From Saccoglossus kowalevskii (taxonomy: Eukaryota > Hemichordata > Enteropneusta > Harrimaniidae): a stretch of DNA of 44,677 bases. The notes below the pieces were generated by a model. That model made no database searches. It was given only the letters and a program-made list of their open reading frames with translations, and had not been told where the DNA came from. Where the stretch lies: contig NW_003107180.1 in the NCBI RefSeq assembly GCF_000003605.2, forward strand, positions 1 to 44,677. Reading direction: 5' to 3'. Made by a program: the position numbers and the translations under genes. This document shows positions 8,648-20,100 of the stretch, one piece after another (the stretch's first letter is position 1; each line of letters opens with the position of its first letter).

Positions 8648-8766
8648 AACTCTGGTTTTTCTGCAGGCCGCATAAATCTTTCGCCTTTTACTAAAGATTT
8701 CCGTGCAGAGGAACAACTAATGAGTCTATAATCAAATTTTTGATAACCCCGCTCAATTGCGGGGCG
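8648..8766 (+). ncRNA. U5: U5 snRNA gene, intact
   Basis: U5 small nuclear RNA, core of the U5 and U4/U6.U5 snRNPs that align exons in splicing. The sequence runs AACTCTGG, the 5' stem, AAATCTTT-CGCCTTTTACT-AAAGATTT (loop I and its stem), GAGGAACAACTAATGAGT, Sm site AAATTTTTGA, then hairpin CCCCGC-TCAATT-GCGGGG. The PSE starts at 8585. Exact RNA ends are estimated from the vertebrate gene. Type I, G at position 20. Confidence 0.95.
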
Positions 8767-9613
8767 ATAAATAAACAAATATTTGAAATAATTGAATCGG
8801 CAACCTGAATATGTACGATATTCAGATGACCAAATCTTTCAGTATCCAAATTTCGACGATGGCCAGGCTCTATCGGGCGGGTTTACAACAGACGGGCAGT
8901 TTCATGACTGTCTAATCAGCCCGGGTATGCTTGGGCAAAATTCAACATCGCCGTTTTTGTTTGTTTGTTTTTTTCATTTTATTTCACAGATTACTTCCAA
9001 TTGGCGGATCTTTGTGGCCGGGCACTGACCTTCTGTAGAAATTTACACTTTGGTTTGATAGCTCATCAAATTCGCACGAGTTGCGCCCTCTACCAGCGGA
9101 TACAGGGGTATGTTGAAGTAGCTGTCGACTGAAAGGGCAAGTTATTAAAAAAATCATGAAGGTAAACTATTAATTACATTGTTGACTATCAACAGTTTGT
9201 ACTGACTGGCAGCTAAACTTTGAAGTGCTATATGCTAAAACAATGTTACAATCATACTGGACATTATGCCGAAAAGAAATCTAAGATTAATTATAATATC
9301 CGAAATGACGAGACGGTTTTCACTTTGAACAACATTGTTACAGTATCGTCGCTATAGAGCGCGACTTAAACGTTTATTGGTCAGAAAGCAGGGGCAAATT
9401 ATGTATTTCTCATATTCAAGGCAGCGTTCCTCATAATGTATTTTGTATAACATAATTATTTGTCTAGCCTTTAATAACAAACCACCTAAGTTTCTGTAAG
9501 AAATTACACATAGTACACAAAATCGAAAGATATTTGTTTTCCCACTTTACTCACCTTATCCGAAGTTGTGGTCACTGAAACGTATGTATTACACCACAAC
9601 CATATGTCGAATT

Positions 9614-9732
9614 AACTCTGGTTTTTCTGCAGGCCGCATAAATCTTTCGCCTTTTACTAAAGATTTCCGTGCAGAGGAACAACTAATGAGTCTATAATCA
9701 AATTTTTGATAACCCCGCTCAATTGCGGGGCG
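9614..9732 (+). ncRNA. U5: U5 snRNA gene, intact
   Basis: Type I copy with no changes: loop I, Sm site and terminal hairpin all complete. PSE at 9551. Confidence 0.95.
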
Positions 9733-10583
9733 ATAAATAAACAAATATTAGAAATAATTGAATCGGCAACCTGAATATGTACGATATTCAGATGACCAAA
9801 TCTTTCAGTATCCAAATTTCGACGATGGCCAGGCTCTATCGGGCGGGTTTACAACAGACGGGCAGGTTTCATGACTGTCTAATCAGGCCCGGGTATGCTT
9901 GGGCAAAATTCAACATCGCCGTTTTTTGTTTGTTTGTTTTTTTCATTTTTATTTCACAGATTACTTCCAATTGGCGGATCTTTGTGGCCGGGCACTGACC
10001 TTCTGTAGAAATTTACACTTTGGTTTGATAGCTCATCAAATTCGCACGAGTTGCGCCCTCTACCAGCGGATACAGGGATATGTTGAAGTAGCTGTCGACT
10101 GAAAGGGCAAGTTATTAAAAAAATCATGAAGGTAAACTATTAATTACATTGTTGACTATCAACAGTTTGTACTGACTGGCAGCTAAACTTTGAAGTGCTA
10201 TATGCTAAAACAATGTTACAATCATACTGGACATTATGCCGAAAAGAAATCTAAGATTAATTATAATATCCGAAATGACGAGACGGTTTTCACTTTGAAC
10301 AACATTGTTACAGTATCGTCGCTATAGAGCGCGACTTAAACGTTTATTGGTCAGAAAGCAGGGGCAAATTATGTATTTCTCATATTCAAGGCAGCGTTCC
10401 TCATAATGTATTTTGTATAACATAATTATTTGTCTAGCCTTTAATAACAAACCACCTAAGTTTCTGTAAGAAATTACACATAGTACACAAAATCGAAAGA
10501 TATTTGTTTTCCCACTTTACTCACCTTATCCGAAGTTGTGGTCACTGAAACGTATGTATTACACCACAACCATATGTCGAATT

Positions 10584-10702
10584 AACTCTGGTTTTTCTGC
10601 AGGCCGCATAAATCTTTCGCCTTTTACTAAAGATTTCCGTGCAGAGGAACAACTAATGAGTCTATAATCAAATTTTTGATAACCCCGCTCAATTGCGGGG
10701 TG
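10584..10702 (+). ncRNA. U5: U5 snRNA gene, intact
   Basis: Type I copy with the AAATTTTTGA Sm site. It is followed by GGGGTG instead of GGGGCG, the ending typical of type II, so it is slightly mosaic at the 3' end. PSE at 10521. Confidence 0.95.
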
Positions 10703-11554
10703 ATAAATAAACAAATATTAGAAATAATTGAATCGGCAACCTGAATATGTACGATATTCAGATGACCAAATCTTTCAGTATCCAAATTTCGACGATGGCC
10801 AGGCTCTATCGGGCGGGTTTACAACAGACGGGCAGGTTTCATGACTGTCTAATCAGTCCCGGGTATGCTTGGGCAAAATTCAACATCGCCGTTTTTTGTT
10901 TGTTTGTTTTTTTTCATTTTTATTTCACAGATTACTTCCAATTGGCGGATCTTTGTGGCCGGGCACTGACCTTCTGTAGAAATTTACACTTTGGTTTGAT
11001 AGCTCATCAAATTCGCACGAGTTGTGCCCTCTACCAGCGGATACAGGGATATGTTGAAGTAGCTGTCGACTGAAAGGGCAAGTTATTAAAAAAATCATGA
11101 AGGTAAACTATTAATTACATTGTTGACTATCAACAGTTTGTACTGACTGGCAGCTAAACTTTGAAGTGCTATATGCTAAAACAATGTTACAATCATACTG
11201 GACATTATGCCGAAAAGAAATCTAAGATTAATTATAATATCCGAAATGACGAGACGGTTTTCACTTTGAACAACATTGTTACAGTATCGTCGCTATAGAG
11301 CGCGACTTAAACGTTTATTGGTCAGAAAGCAGGGGCAAATTATGTATTTCTCATATTCAAGGCAGCGTTCCTCATAATGTATTTTGTATAACATAATTAT
11401 TTGTCTAGCCTTTAATAACAAACCACCAAAGTTTATGTAAGAAATTACACATAGTACACAAAATCGAAAGATATTTGTTTTCCCACTTTACTCACCTTAT
11501 CCGAAGTTGTGGTCACTGAAACGTATGTATTACACCACAACCATATGTCGAATT

Positions 11555-11673
11555 AACTCTGGTTTTTCTGCAGGCTGCATAAATCTTTCGCCTTTTACTA
11601 AAGATTTCCGTGCAGAGGAACAACTAATGAGTCTATAATCAAATTTTTGATAACCCCGCTCAATTGCGGGGCG
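11555..11673 (+). ncRNA. U5: U5 snRNA gene, intact, C22T variant
   Basis: Complete U5 gene reading CAGGCTGCAT where most type I copies read CAGGCCGCAT. The same variant is at 14459. PSE at 11492. Confidence 0.94.
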
Positions 11674-12522
11674 ATAAATAAACAAATATTAGAAATAATT
11701 GAATCGGCAACCTGAATATGTACGATATTCAGATGACCAAATCTTTCAGTATCCAAATTTCGACGATGGCCAGGCTCTATCGGGCGGGTTTACAACAGAC
11801 GGGCAGGTTTCATGACTGTCTAATCAGGCCCGGGTATGCTTGGGCAAAATTCAACATCGCCGTTTTTTGTTTGTTTGTTTTTTTCATTTTTATTTCACAG
11901 ATTACTTCCAATTGGCGGATCTTTGTGGCCGGGCACTGACCTTCTGTAGAAATTTACACTTTGGTTTGATAGCTCATCAAATTCGCACGAGTTGCGCCCT
12001 CTACCAGCGGATACAGGGATATGTTGAAGTAGCTGTCGACTGAAAGGGCAAGTTATTAAAAAAATCATGAAGGTAAACTATTAATTACATTGTTGACTAT
12101 CAACAGTTTATACTGACTGGCAGCTAAACTTTGAAGTGCTATATGCTAAAACAATGTTACAATCATACTGGACATTATGCCGAAAAGAAATCTAAGATTA
12201 TTATATATCCGAATGACGAGACGGTTTTCACTTTGAACACATTGTTACAGTATCGTCGCTATAGAGCGCGACTTAAACGTTTATTGGTCAGAAAGCAGGG
12301 GGCAAATTATGTATTTCTCATATTCAAGGCAGCGTGTCTCATAATGTATTTTGTATAACATAATTATTTGTCTAGCCTTTCAATAACAAACCACCTAAGT
12401 TTCTGTAAGAAATTACACATAGTACACAAAATCGGAAGATATTTGTTTTCCCACTTTACTCACCTTATCCGAAGTTGTGGTCACTGAAACGTATGTATTA
12501 CACCACAACCATATGTCGAATT

Positions 12523-12641
12523 AACTCTGGTTTTTCTGCAGACCGCATAAATCTTTCGCCTTTTACTAAAGATTTCCGTGCAGAGGAACAACTAATGAGT
12601 CTATAATCAATTTTTTGATAACCCCGCTCAATTGCGGGGTG
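12523..12641 (+). ncRNA. U5: U5 snRNA gene, intact, type II
   Basis: Complete gene with CAGACCGC (A at position 20), the six-T Sm site AATTTTTTGA and a GGGGTG end. PSE at 12460. It lies just after a type I to type II switch in the upstream spacer (about 12190-12330). Confidence 0.94.
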
Positions 12642-13488
12642 ATAAATAAACAAATATCAGAAATAATTGAATCGGCAACTTGAATATGTACGATATTCAG
12701 ATGACCAAATCTTTCAGTATCCAAATTTCGACGATGGCTAGGGTCTATCGGGCGGGTTTACAACTGACGGGCAGGTTTCATGACTGTCTAATCAGGCCCG
12801 GGTAAGCTTGGGCAAAATTGAACATCGCCGTTTTTTGTTTTTTGTTTTCATTTTTATTTCACAGATTACTCCCAATTGGCGGATCTTTGTGGCCGGGCAC
12901 TGACCTTCTGTAGAAATTTACACCTTGGTTTGATAGCTCATCAAATTCGCACGAGTTGCGCCCTCTACCAGCGGATACAGGGATATGTTGAAGTAGCTGT
13001 CGACTGAAAGGGCAAGTTATTAAAAAAATCATGAAGGTAAACTATTAATTACATTGTTGACTAGCAACAGTTTGTACTGACTGGCAGCTAAACTTTGAAG
13101 TGCTATATGCTAAAACAATGTTACAATCATACTGGAAATTATGCCGTAAAGAAATCTAAGATTAATTATAATATCCGAAATGACGAGACGGTTTTCGCTT
13201 TGAACAACATTGTTACAGTATCGTCGCTATAGAGCGCGACTTAAACGTTTATTGGTCAGAAAGCAGGGGCAAATTATGTATTTCTCATATTCAAGGCAGC
13301 GTGTCTCATAATGTATTTTGTATAACATAATTATTTGTCTAGCCTTCAATAACAAACCACCTAAGTTTCTGTAAGAAATTACACATAGTACACAAAATCG
13401 GAAGATATTTGTTTTCCCACTTTACTCACCTTATCCGAAGTTGTGGTCACTGAAACGTATGTATTACACCACAACCATATGTCGAATT

Positions 13489-13607
13489 AACTCTGGTTTT
13501 TCTGCAGACCGCATAAATCTTTCGCCTTTTACTAAAGATTTCCGTGCAGAGGAACAACTAATGAGTCTATAATCAATTTTTTGATAACCCCGCTCAATTG
13601 CGGGGTG
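13489..13607 (+). ncRNA. U5: U5 snRNA gene, intact, type II
   Basis: Complete type II gene: A20, six-T Sm site, intact terminal hairpin. PSE at 13426. The downstream spacer switches back to type I near 13775. Confidence 0.94.
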
Positions 13608-14458
13608 ATAAATAAACAAATATCAGAAATAATTGAATCGGCAACTTGAATATGTACGATATTCAGATGACCAAATCTTTCAGTATCCAAATTTCGACGA
13701 TGGCTAGGGTCTATCGGGCGGGTTTACAACTGACGGGCAGGTTTCATGACTGTCTAATCAGGCCCGGGTAAGCTTGGGCAAAATTCAACATCGCCGTTTT
13801 TTGTTTGTTTGTTTTTTTAATTTTTATTTCACAGATTACTTCCAATTGGCGGATCTTTGTGGCCGGGCACTGACCTTCTGTAGAAATTTACACTTTGGTT
13901 TGATAGCTCATCAAATTCGCACGAGTTGCGCCCTCTACCAGCGGATACAGGGATATGTTGAAGTAGCTGTCGACTGAAAGGGCAAGTTATTAAAAAAATC
14001 ATGAAGGTAAACTATTAATTACATTGTTGACTATCAACAGTTTGTACTGACTGGCAGCTAAACTTTGAAGTGCTATATGCTAAAACAATGTTACAATCAT
14101 ACTGGACATTATGCCGAAAAGAAATCTAAGATTAATTATAATATCCGAAATGACGAGACGGTTTTCACTTTGAACAACATTGTTACAGTATCGTCGCTAT
14201 AGAGCGCGACTTAAACGTTTATTGGTCAGAAAGCAGGGGCAAATTATGTATTTCTCATATTCAAGGCAGCGTTCCTCATAATGTATTTTGTATAACATAA
14301 TTATTTGTCTAGCCTTTAATAACAAACCACCTAAGTTTCTGTAAGAAATTACACATAGTACACAAAATCGAAAGATATTTGTTTTCCCACTTTACTCACC
14401 TTATCCGAAGTTGTGGTCACTGAAACGTATGTATTACACCACAACCATATGTCGAATT

Positions 14459-14577
14459 AACTCTGGTTTTTCTGCAGGCTGCATAAATCTTTCGCCTTTT
14501 ACTAAAGATTTCCGTGCAGAGGAACAACTAATGAGTCTATAATCAAATTTTTGATAACCCCGCTCAATTGCGGGGCG
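14459..14577 (+). ncRNA. U5: U5 snRNA gene, intact, C22T variant
   Basis: Complete type I gene with CAGGCTGCAT, shared with the copy at 11555. The five-T Sm site and hairpin are intact. PSE at 14396. Confidence 0.94.
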
Positions 14578-15365
14578 ATAAATAAACAAATATTAGAAAT
14601 AATTGAATCGGCAACCTGAATATGTACGATATTCAGATGACCAAATCTTTCAGTATCCAAATTTCGACGATGGCCAGGCTCTATCGGGCTGGTTTACAAC
14701 AGACGGGCAGGTTTCATGACTGTCTAATCAGGCCCGGGTATGCTTGGGCAAAATTCAACATCGCCGTTTTTTGTTTGTTTGTTTTTTTCATTTTTATTTC
14801 ACAGATTACTTCCAATTGGCGGATCTTTGTGGCCGGGCACTGACCTTCTGTAGAAATTTACACTTTGGTTTGATAGCTCATCAAATTCGCACGAGTTGCG
14901 CCCTCTACCAGCGGATACAGGGATATGTTGAAGTAGCTGTCGACTGAAAGGGCAAGTTATTAAAAAAATCATGAAGGTAAACTATTAATTACATTGTTGA
15001 CTATCAACAGTTTGTACTGACTGGCAGCTAAACTTTGAAGTGCTATATGCTAAAACAATGTTACAATCATACTGGACATTATGCCGAAAAGAAATCTAAG
15101 ATTAATTATAATATCCGAAATGACGAGACGGTTTTCACTTTGAACAATATTGTTACAGTATCGTCGCTATAGAGCGCGACTTAAACGTTTATTGGTCAGA
15201 AAGCAGGGGCAAATTATGTATTTCTCATATTCAAGGCAGCGTTTCTCATAATGTATTTTGTATAACATAATTATTTGTCTAGCCTTTAATAACAAACCAC
15301 CTAAGTTTCTGTAAGAAATTACACATAGTACACAAAATCGAAAGATATTTGTTTTCCCACTTTAC

Positions 15366-15386
15366 TCACCTTATCCGAAGTTGTGG
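15366..15386 (+). promoter_or_regulatory. PSE-like element of the U5 gene occupied by A2
   Basis: TCACC core 63 bp before the U5 start at 15429, identical to the elements of intact genes. It stands directly upstream of A2, the only copy with both ORFs open, and is the obvious promoter candidate for it. Confidence 0.75.
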
Positions 15387-15428
15387 TCACTGAAACGTAT
15401 GTATTACACCACAACCATATGTCGAATT

Positions 15429-15459
15429 AACTCTGGTTTTTCTGCAGACCGCATAAATC
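15429..15459 (+). pseudogene. U5: U5 snRNA gene, first 31 nt, interrupted by A2
   Basis: AACTCTGGTTTTTCTGCAG then ACCGCATAAATC, abutting GTCGTTGG of A2. A at position 20 although the upstream spacer is type I. Partner of 20910-20995. Confidence 0.93.
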
Positions 15460-15769
15460 GTCGTTGGATGCCGGAGCTATTCTTCACTTCAGGTTTACCT
15501 GTACCGAGTGGTGTATTCTGTGTTTGCAGCCTAATCGTACAAGTCACAACCGGACGCTGAAGCCGTTCTTCAATTCAAGGTCACCTGTGCTGAGTGCTGT
15601 GTCCTGATTGCTGTTTGGTTCGTTAGCTTTTCTCTGTTTTTTTTTTTGCTCTGTGTTTGCTCTCCTTTTTGCGTCTGCTGTTCCTCTGCCCATAGTCAAA
15701 TAGACTATTGGGCTGAGGGGCCCTCCCCTCTTCTCCTTTCCTGTTTCTTTTTCACTACGTTTGGCTGCC

Positions 15770-17149
15770 ATGACTGGAGCTCCATCAATGGCAAGAAAGG
15801 ACAGAGTTCTCTGCCTTTCCTTCCAGAGCGAAAGTGTCCCTCCCAAAGAGGTATTCTCATTTTTAGCTTCTGGTGGCGTTGTCGTCGAGCCACATCTGGA
15901 GGCAGTTGAAAAACTATCTGCCTCAAAGTATGATGTGACCTTTCGGTCTATCTCTCTCAGGCGTGAGTTCTTTACTAAGCTAAAGGGCTTGGATACGCAA
16001 GTTTGTGTGTCTTCTTATGAAGAATTTGTGATTGTTACTGCCTCCTTTGTGGGGAATGATTTAGACGATTCATTTGTTCGCCATGCTTTAAATGCTTTTG
16101 GAGAAGTTGTTGCAGCGAGAAAATGTGTGTTCGCAGACCACCCTTCATGTTTCAACGGTCTGCGACAGTACAAGATCAGACTACGTCATAATATCCCACC
16201 ACGCCTTCGTGTATGTAATCGTAATATCTGGTTCTCATACCTTGGTCAACCGAAGATTTGCGCACGGTGCAATAAGAATGGTCATTTTGCCAAAGACTGT
16301 AAAGAAGTTATTTGTTACAGGTGCCTCGAAATGGGCCACTCAGTTGACAGCTGCACAAATCCCATCACTTGCACTGTCCGTCATACAGGTGGACACAATT
16401 ACCGCAACTGTCCAATTTCTTTTGCCGGCAGAGTCAACCTAGGTAAAACTTGGACCCCTACCAATCCACCAACCTCAGATCCTATTGCCCCACCTGAGCC
16501 CTCGAGTGCAACCCCACCCCACGATCCTCCTTCTGAGCCCCAAGCAGCTACAATGCACAGGGAGGAACCAACAAACGAACATCTCACCGACCCCCAATCC
16601 ACATCTCTGGACCCTGCAAAGGACCGACCAAGAACCCTGGATATGAACAGCCAAGTCTCCACTACCAAAGATCCTCTACCCACCACAGCAGAGACCAATA
16701 AAGGAGAGAAGCGTCCCGCTTCAAACGAAGAGCCCACCAATGAAGACAACAAGAGACCGAAAGCGCCCGAAGACGATGAGTTCTGCGCCTCTTCGGACCA
16801 AGAATCAGTGGATAGTGGAAAAGAAGAACCCCTCCCTTCCAGACGTGTTCGTAACGCTCTATCAAAATGTCGTGACTCCCCACTGCATAAGCTTTCCGAA
16901 GTTGATGTCAGATGCTGCTCAATATCTAGCACAGACTGCCGGAAAATTCTCACAGGTTGGGCTGACGTGGTAAACCACCTACAAACCTCCCACAACTTCT
17001 TTGATACCATCCATCTTTTGTGCCCTGTAAAACAATGCAAAGCCACTTCTATCAACACCTCAGAATGGCTTTCCCACTGCTGCAACTGCCATCCTGAGTT
17101 TGTTCTGGCCAAGGAATCATCCTTCTTTGACTATTATTACATCACCTAA
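15770..17149 (+). CDS. ORF1, family A (A2): CCHC/CCHH zinc-finger protein
   Basis: 459-aa ORF1 protein starting at the ATG in GCTGCCATGA. Knuckle 1 (C164-C177) and knuckle 2 (C182-C195) are complete. In knuckle 3 (C201-C214) the second cysteine is arginine (codon CGT at 16379-16381, TGT in A1), so zinc binding there is probably lost. The two C-terminal CCHH fingers (C383/C390/H403/H408 and C418/C423/H436/H441) are intact. They may bind nucleic acid or protein; a role in finding the U5 target is speculation. The TAA stop is followed by CTC GTC ATG in the same frame, so stop-codon readthrough or reinitiation could link ORF1 to ORF2. Confidence 0.9.
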   Translation: MTGAPSMARKDRVLCLSFQSESVPPKEVFSFLASGGVVVEPHLEAVEKLSASKYDVTFRSISLRREFFTKLKGLDTQVCVSSYEEFVIVTASFVGNDLDDSFVRHALNAFGEVVAARKCVFADHPSCFNGLRQYKIRLRHNIPPRLRVCNRNIWFSYLGQPKICARCNKNGHFAKDCKEVICYRCLEMGHSVDSCTNPITCTVRHTGGHNYRNCPISFAGRVNLGKTWTPTNPPTSDPIAPPEPSSATPPHDPPSEPQAATMHREEPTNEHLTDPQSTSLDPAKDRPRTLDMNSQVSTTKDPLPTTAETNKGEKRPASNEEPTNEDNKRPKAPEDDEFCASSDQESVDSGKEEPLPSRRVRNALSKCRDSPLHKLSEVDVRCCSISSTDCRKILTGWADVVNHLQTSHNFFDTIHLLCPVKQCKATSINTSEWLSHCCNCHPEFVLAKESSFFDYYYIT

Positions 17150-17155
17150 CTCGTC

Positions 17156-20100
17156 ATGCTCCACACCACCCTACCCCTTATTATGGCTTGTCTGTCCATA
17201 CTCACCATCAATATTAATGGTTTAAAAGAGTACAATAAACGTGCTCAGCTTTTTTCAGACTGCCGTAACAACTACGACATTGTTTTCATCCAGGAAGCTC
17301 ATGTCAGCACTCTTGCAGAAGAACAACAGTGGACGTGCGAGTGGGGAGGTGAGGCCATTTGGAGTATCGGCGCTAACAACAGCAAGGGTGTTGGGATTTT
17401 GTTTTCGCCAAACTCTGGCATTTCTCCAACTAACATCATGAAAGACGGCGATGGTAGAGTAATTGCCTGTACAGTTAAAGTCAGCGGGTCACCTTTAACT
17501 CTGGTCAACATTTATGGGCCTAATGTCCCTGGGCGTAGGTCTCATTTTTTCAACTCACTTCATGAATTCTGTGGCAGCGGCTTCCCAATCGTACTTGGAG
17601 GAGACTTTAATTGCATCGAGTCCACCAATGACAAATGTGGTGGTTCACTTTCCAGTCGTCACTCCTTTGTCGGTAGTAGGCAACTTTGCCAACTGGTCAG
17701 TGATTTCTCCATGGTCGATTCTTGGCGCAAAGACCACCCTACTGCTCAGGAGTTTACCTGGCGGGATGCTAATAACACCACTGCCTCCCGGCTTGACAGA
17801 TTTTACGTCTCCATCTGCTTAAACACTGAAACTAGCATTTCTCCTTGTTCGCTATCTGATCATGAGTTTATGAAACTCTCTATTTCTCCTTTCTCCTCCC
17901 CACATCGTGGCCCAGGAGTTTGGAAGTGTAACACGTCTCTTTTTCAGGACCCTAAAATTACTAAAGACCTAGAAGAGCATTATAACAAGTGGAAGACACT
18001 GCAACCAGCTTTCAACACCATGGCAGATTGGTGGGATATGATAAAACATCGTATGCAGCTTCTTCTGAAGTCCCATTCTCATCGCAAGGCAAAAGCCCAC
18101 AAGGCAGCGTTGGAATCGCTCCATCAACAGCTTGTGCTCTATACATCAAAACTGAATCAGGGAGATCGCTCCAAGCCAACCCTAGACAACTACCATGAAA
18201 TTAAAAACAAAATTAATAAGCTTAAAGCCAAGCGCTTGCAGGGAGTCAAGATCCGGGCCCGTGTGCAAAAACTGGATATGGATGAGAAATGCTCCAGATA
18301 CTTCTTCAGCCGGGAACATCGCAGAGGAAAGGAGAAACTCATCACTGCCATCTTGAATAAACATGGTACTATTCACCATTCTCAGGATAAAATCTCTGAA
18401 ACCCTCATCGATTTTTACCAAACGCTGTACACGGCTGAACCTTGTCTCAACACCACGGAACAGGAGTTCTTCCTATCTAAAATTTCTAACAAACTCTCAC
18501 CTAATCAGCAATCTACTCTGGAGGGGCCTCTCACCTCTGCAGAGGTTCAACAGTCACTTCGCTGCATGCAAAACCACAAAACCCCCGGAAGCGATGGATT
18601 ACCTAAGGAATTTTATTCTGCATGTTGGCGTTTTATAGGGGAAGACCTCACTGAAGTACTCAATCAAGAACTTGAGCTTGGGAAACTCTCGTCCTCCCAG
18701 CGCCATGGTACCATCATCCTGTTGAACAAACCCGGTGATTCCTCCACTCCAGCTAACGAAAATTCCCATTTGAGCCCACAAAACAAACGGCCAATTTCCC
18801 TACTCAACACCGATTACAAGCTCATCTCCAAATCCTTCTGCAACCGTTTAAAATCTGTTACCTCTCACCTGCTGTCTCCATACCAAACGTGTGGAGTCCC
18901 TGGGAGGTCCATCCAGGAGAACGTCCAGGTTATTCGTGACATTGTCTACCTTGCCAATGAACGCAACTTTCCCTGTGCTCTGGTATCGCTAGACCAGCAA
19001 AAGGCTTTCGACCGTGTTGAGTGGCCCTTCCTTGTAAAGGTTCTGCAGAGAATGAATTTTGGCGCCTCGTTCATCCAAACCATTCAGACCTTCTATAATG
19101 ACATCCACAGCTCAGTTCTGGTTAACGGGTTCCTCTCAAAAGCCTTTCCCCTTTCAAGAGGTGTGCGGCAGGGCTGCCCCATTTCACCACTGCTGTACAC
19201 CCTTTACATTGAACCCTTTGCTGCTGCAGTTAGGCAATCCCCGTGCATCCAAGGGTTTAACCTGCCAGGAGCTCCCTCACCATCCAAACTCTTCCAGTAC
19301 GCCGATGACAACACTGCCATTATTACCAGCTCAGAGTCCTTGGAAGCTCTGATGTCCATCAGTGAGCGTTTTGGTTTAGCATCCGGATCCCGACTGAATA
19401 AGCAAAAGACCAAAGGCATGTGGGCTGGAAGCTGGAAACACAGAGTGGACTCTCCAAGTGGCATATCTTTCAATAACAAGAGACTTAAAGTCAATGGGAT
19501 TTGGATCTCAAACGAGGACATGCCATCAGAAAACTGGTCCGTTAGACACAACAAGCTGAGAAGTATGCTCACGTCCTGGAGATCTAGACGTCTCACCTTA
19601 GCTGGCAAAACCACCATTCTCAACTCTCTTGCCATCCCCTTGTTTTATTATATCGCTCCCATCTTCCCCTGCCCAACCCCAATCTTAAAACAAATTCAAG
19701 TTGATATATTCCGCTTCTTTTGGGGAGGAAGAAAGGAAAAGGTCCGCCGCGATGTTATTCACCTGCCTTTGACGAAGGGGGGTTGGGGCCTCGTACATCT
19801 CCACAGCATGGCAAATGCTCTGCTGTTGAAAACTGTTTTTTCATGCTTCCATGATCGTCCCTGCTGCTATTTCACCAAGGCATACTGTGCCTCAGATCTC
19901 AGGTGTCTTCTGCCGAACATGTGGTCAAACATTGGCCCACACTTCCCACCGGAACCTCCCTGGTATGCTTCTATCATCACCCTTGCTCGTACAGTACATA
20001 GAATGGACAACAACATTATTTGCAATAAAGCCACCACGAAAGAGTTATATGGCTTACTCCTGAATCAAGCTTCTATATACCCACGTGTGATGGAGTTGAA

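Larger units (their letters stand above)
7712..15459 (+). repeat. Tandem U5 gene array, eight units between A1 and A2
   Basis: 7,748 bp, eight units of about 970 bp (U5 start-to-start distances 970-971 bp). It opens with the 3' part of the U5 gene broken by A1 and closes with the 5' part of the one broken by A2. Two unit types occur, told apart by linked differences such as GGCCAGGCTC versus GGCTAGGGTC and TATGCTTGGG versus TAAGCTTGGG. Units are mainly type I. The first unit starts as type II and switches to I between about 7925 and 7955. A type II block runs from about 12330 to 13775. Spacers hold no gene I can support. Confidence 0.93.

Noticed and set aside
9777-10102. Recurrent 67-108 aa open frames in the U5 spacer (starting MYDIQMTKSF or MGKIQHRRFL)
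   Set aside because: They recur only because the unit is repeated. Type II units carry TAAGC in place of TATGC, which creates a stop in one frame and removes the start of the other, and single-base indels shift them elsewhere. No domain or codon constraint is visible.
7712-15459. Interpretation as an anonymous satellite DNA
   Set aside because: Each unit contains a full U5 snRNA with PSE, loop I, Sm site and terminal hairpin, so it is a tandem snRNA gene cluster.
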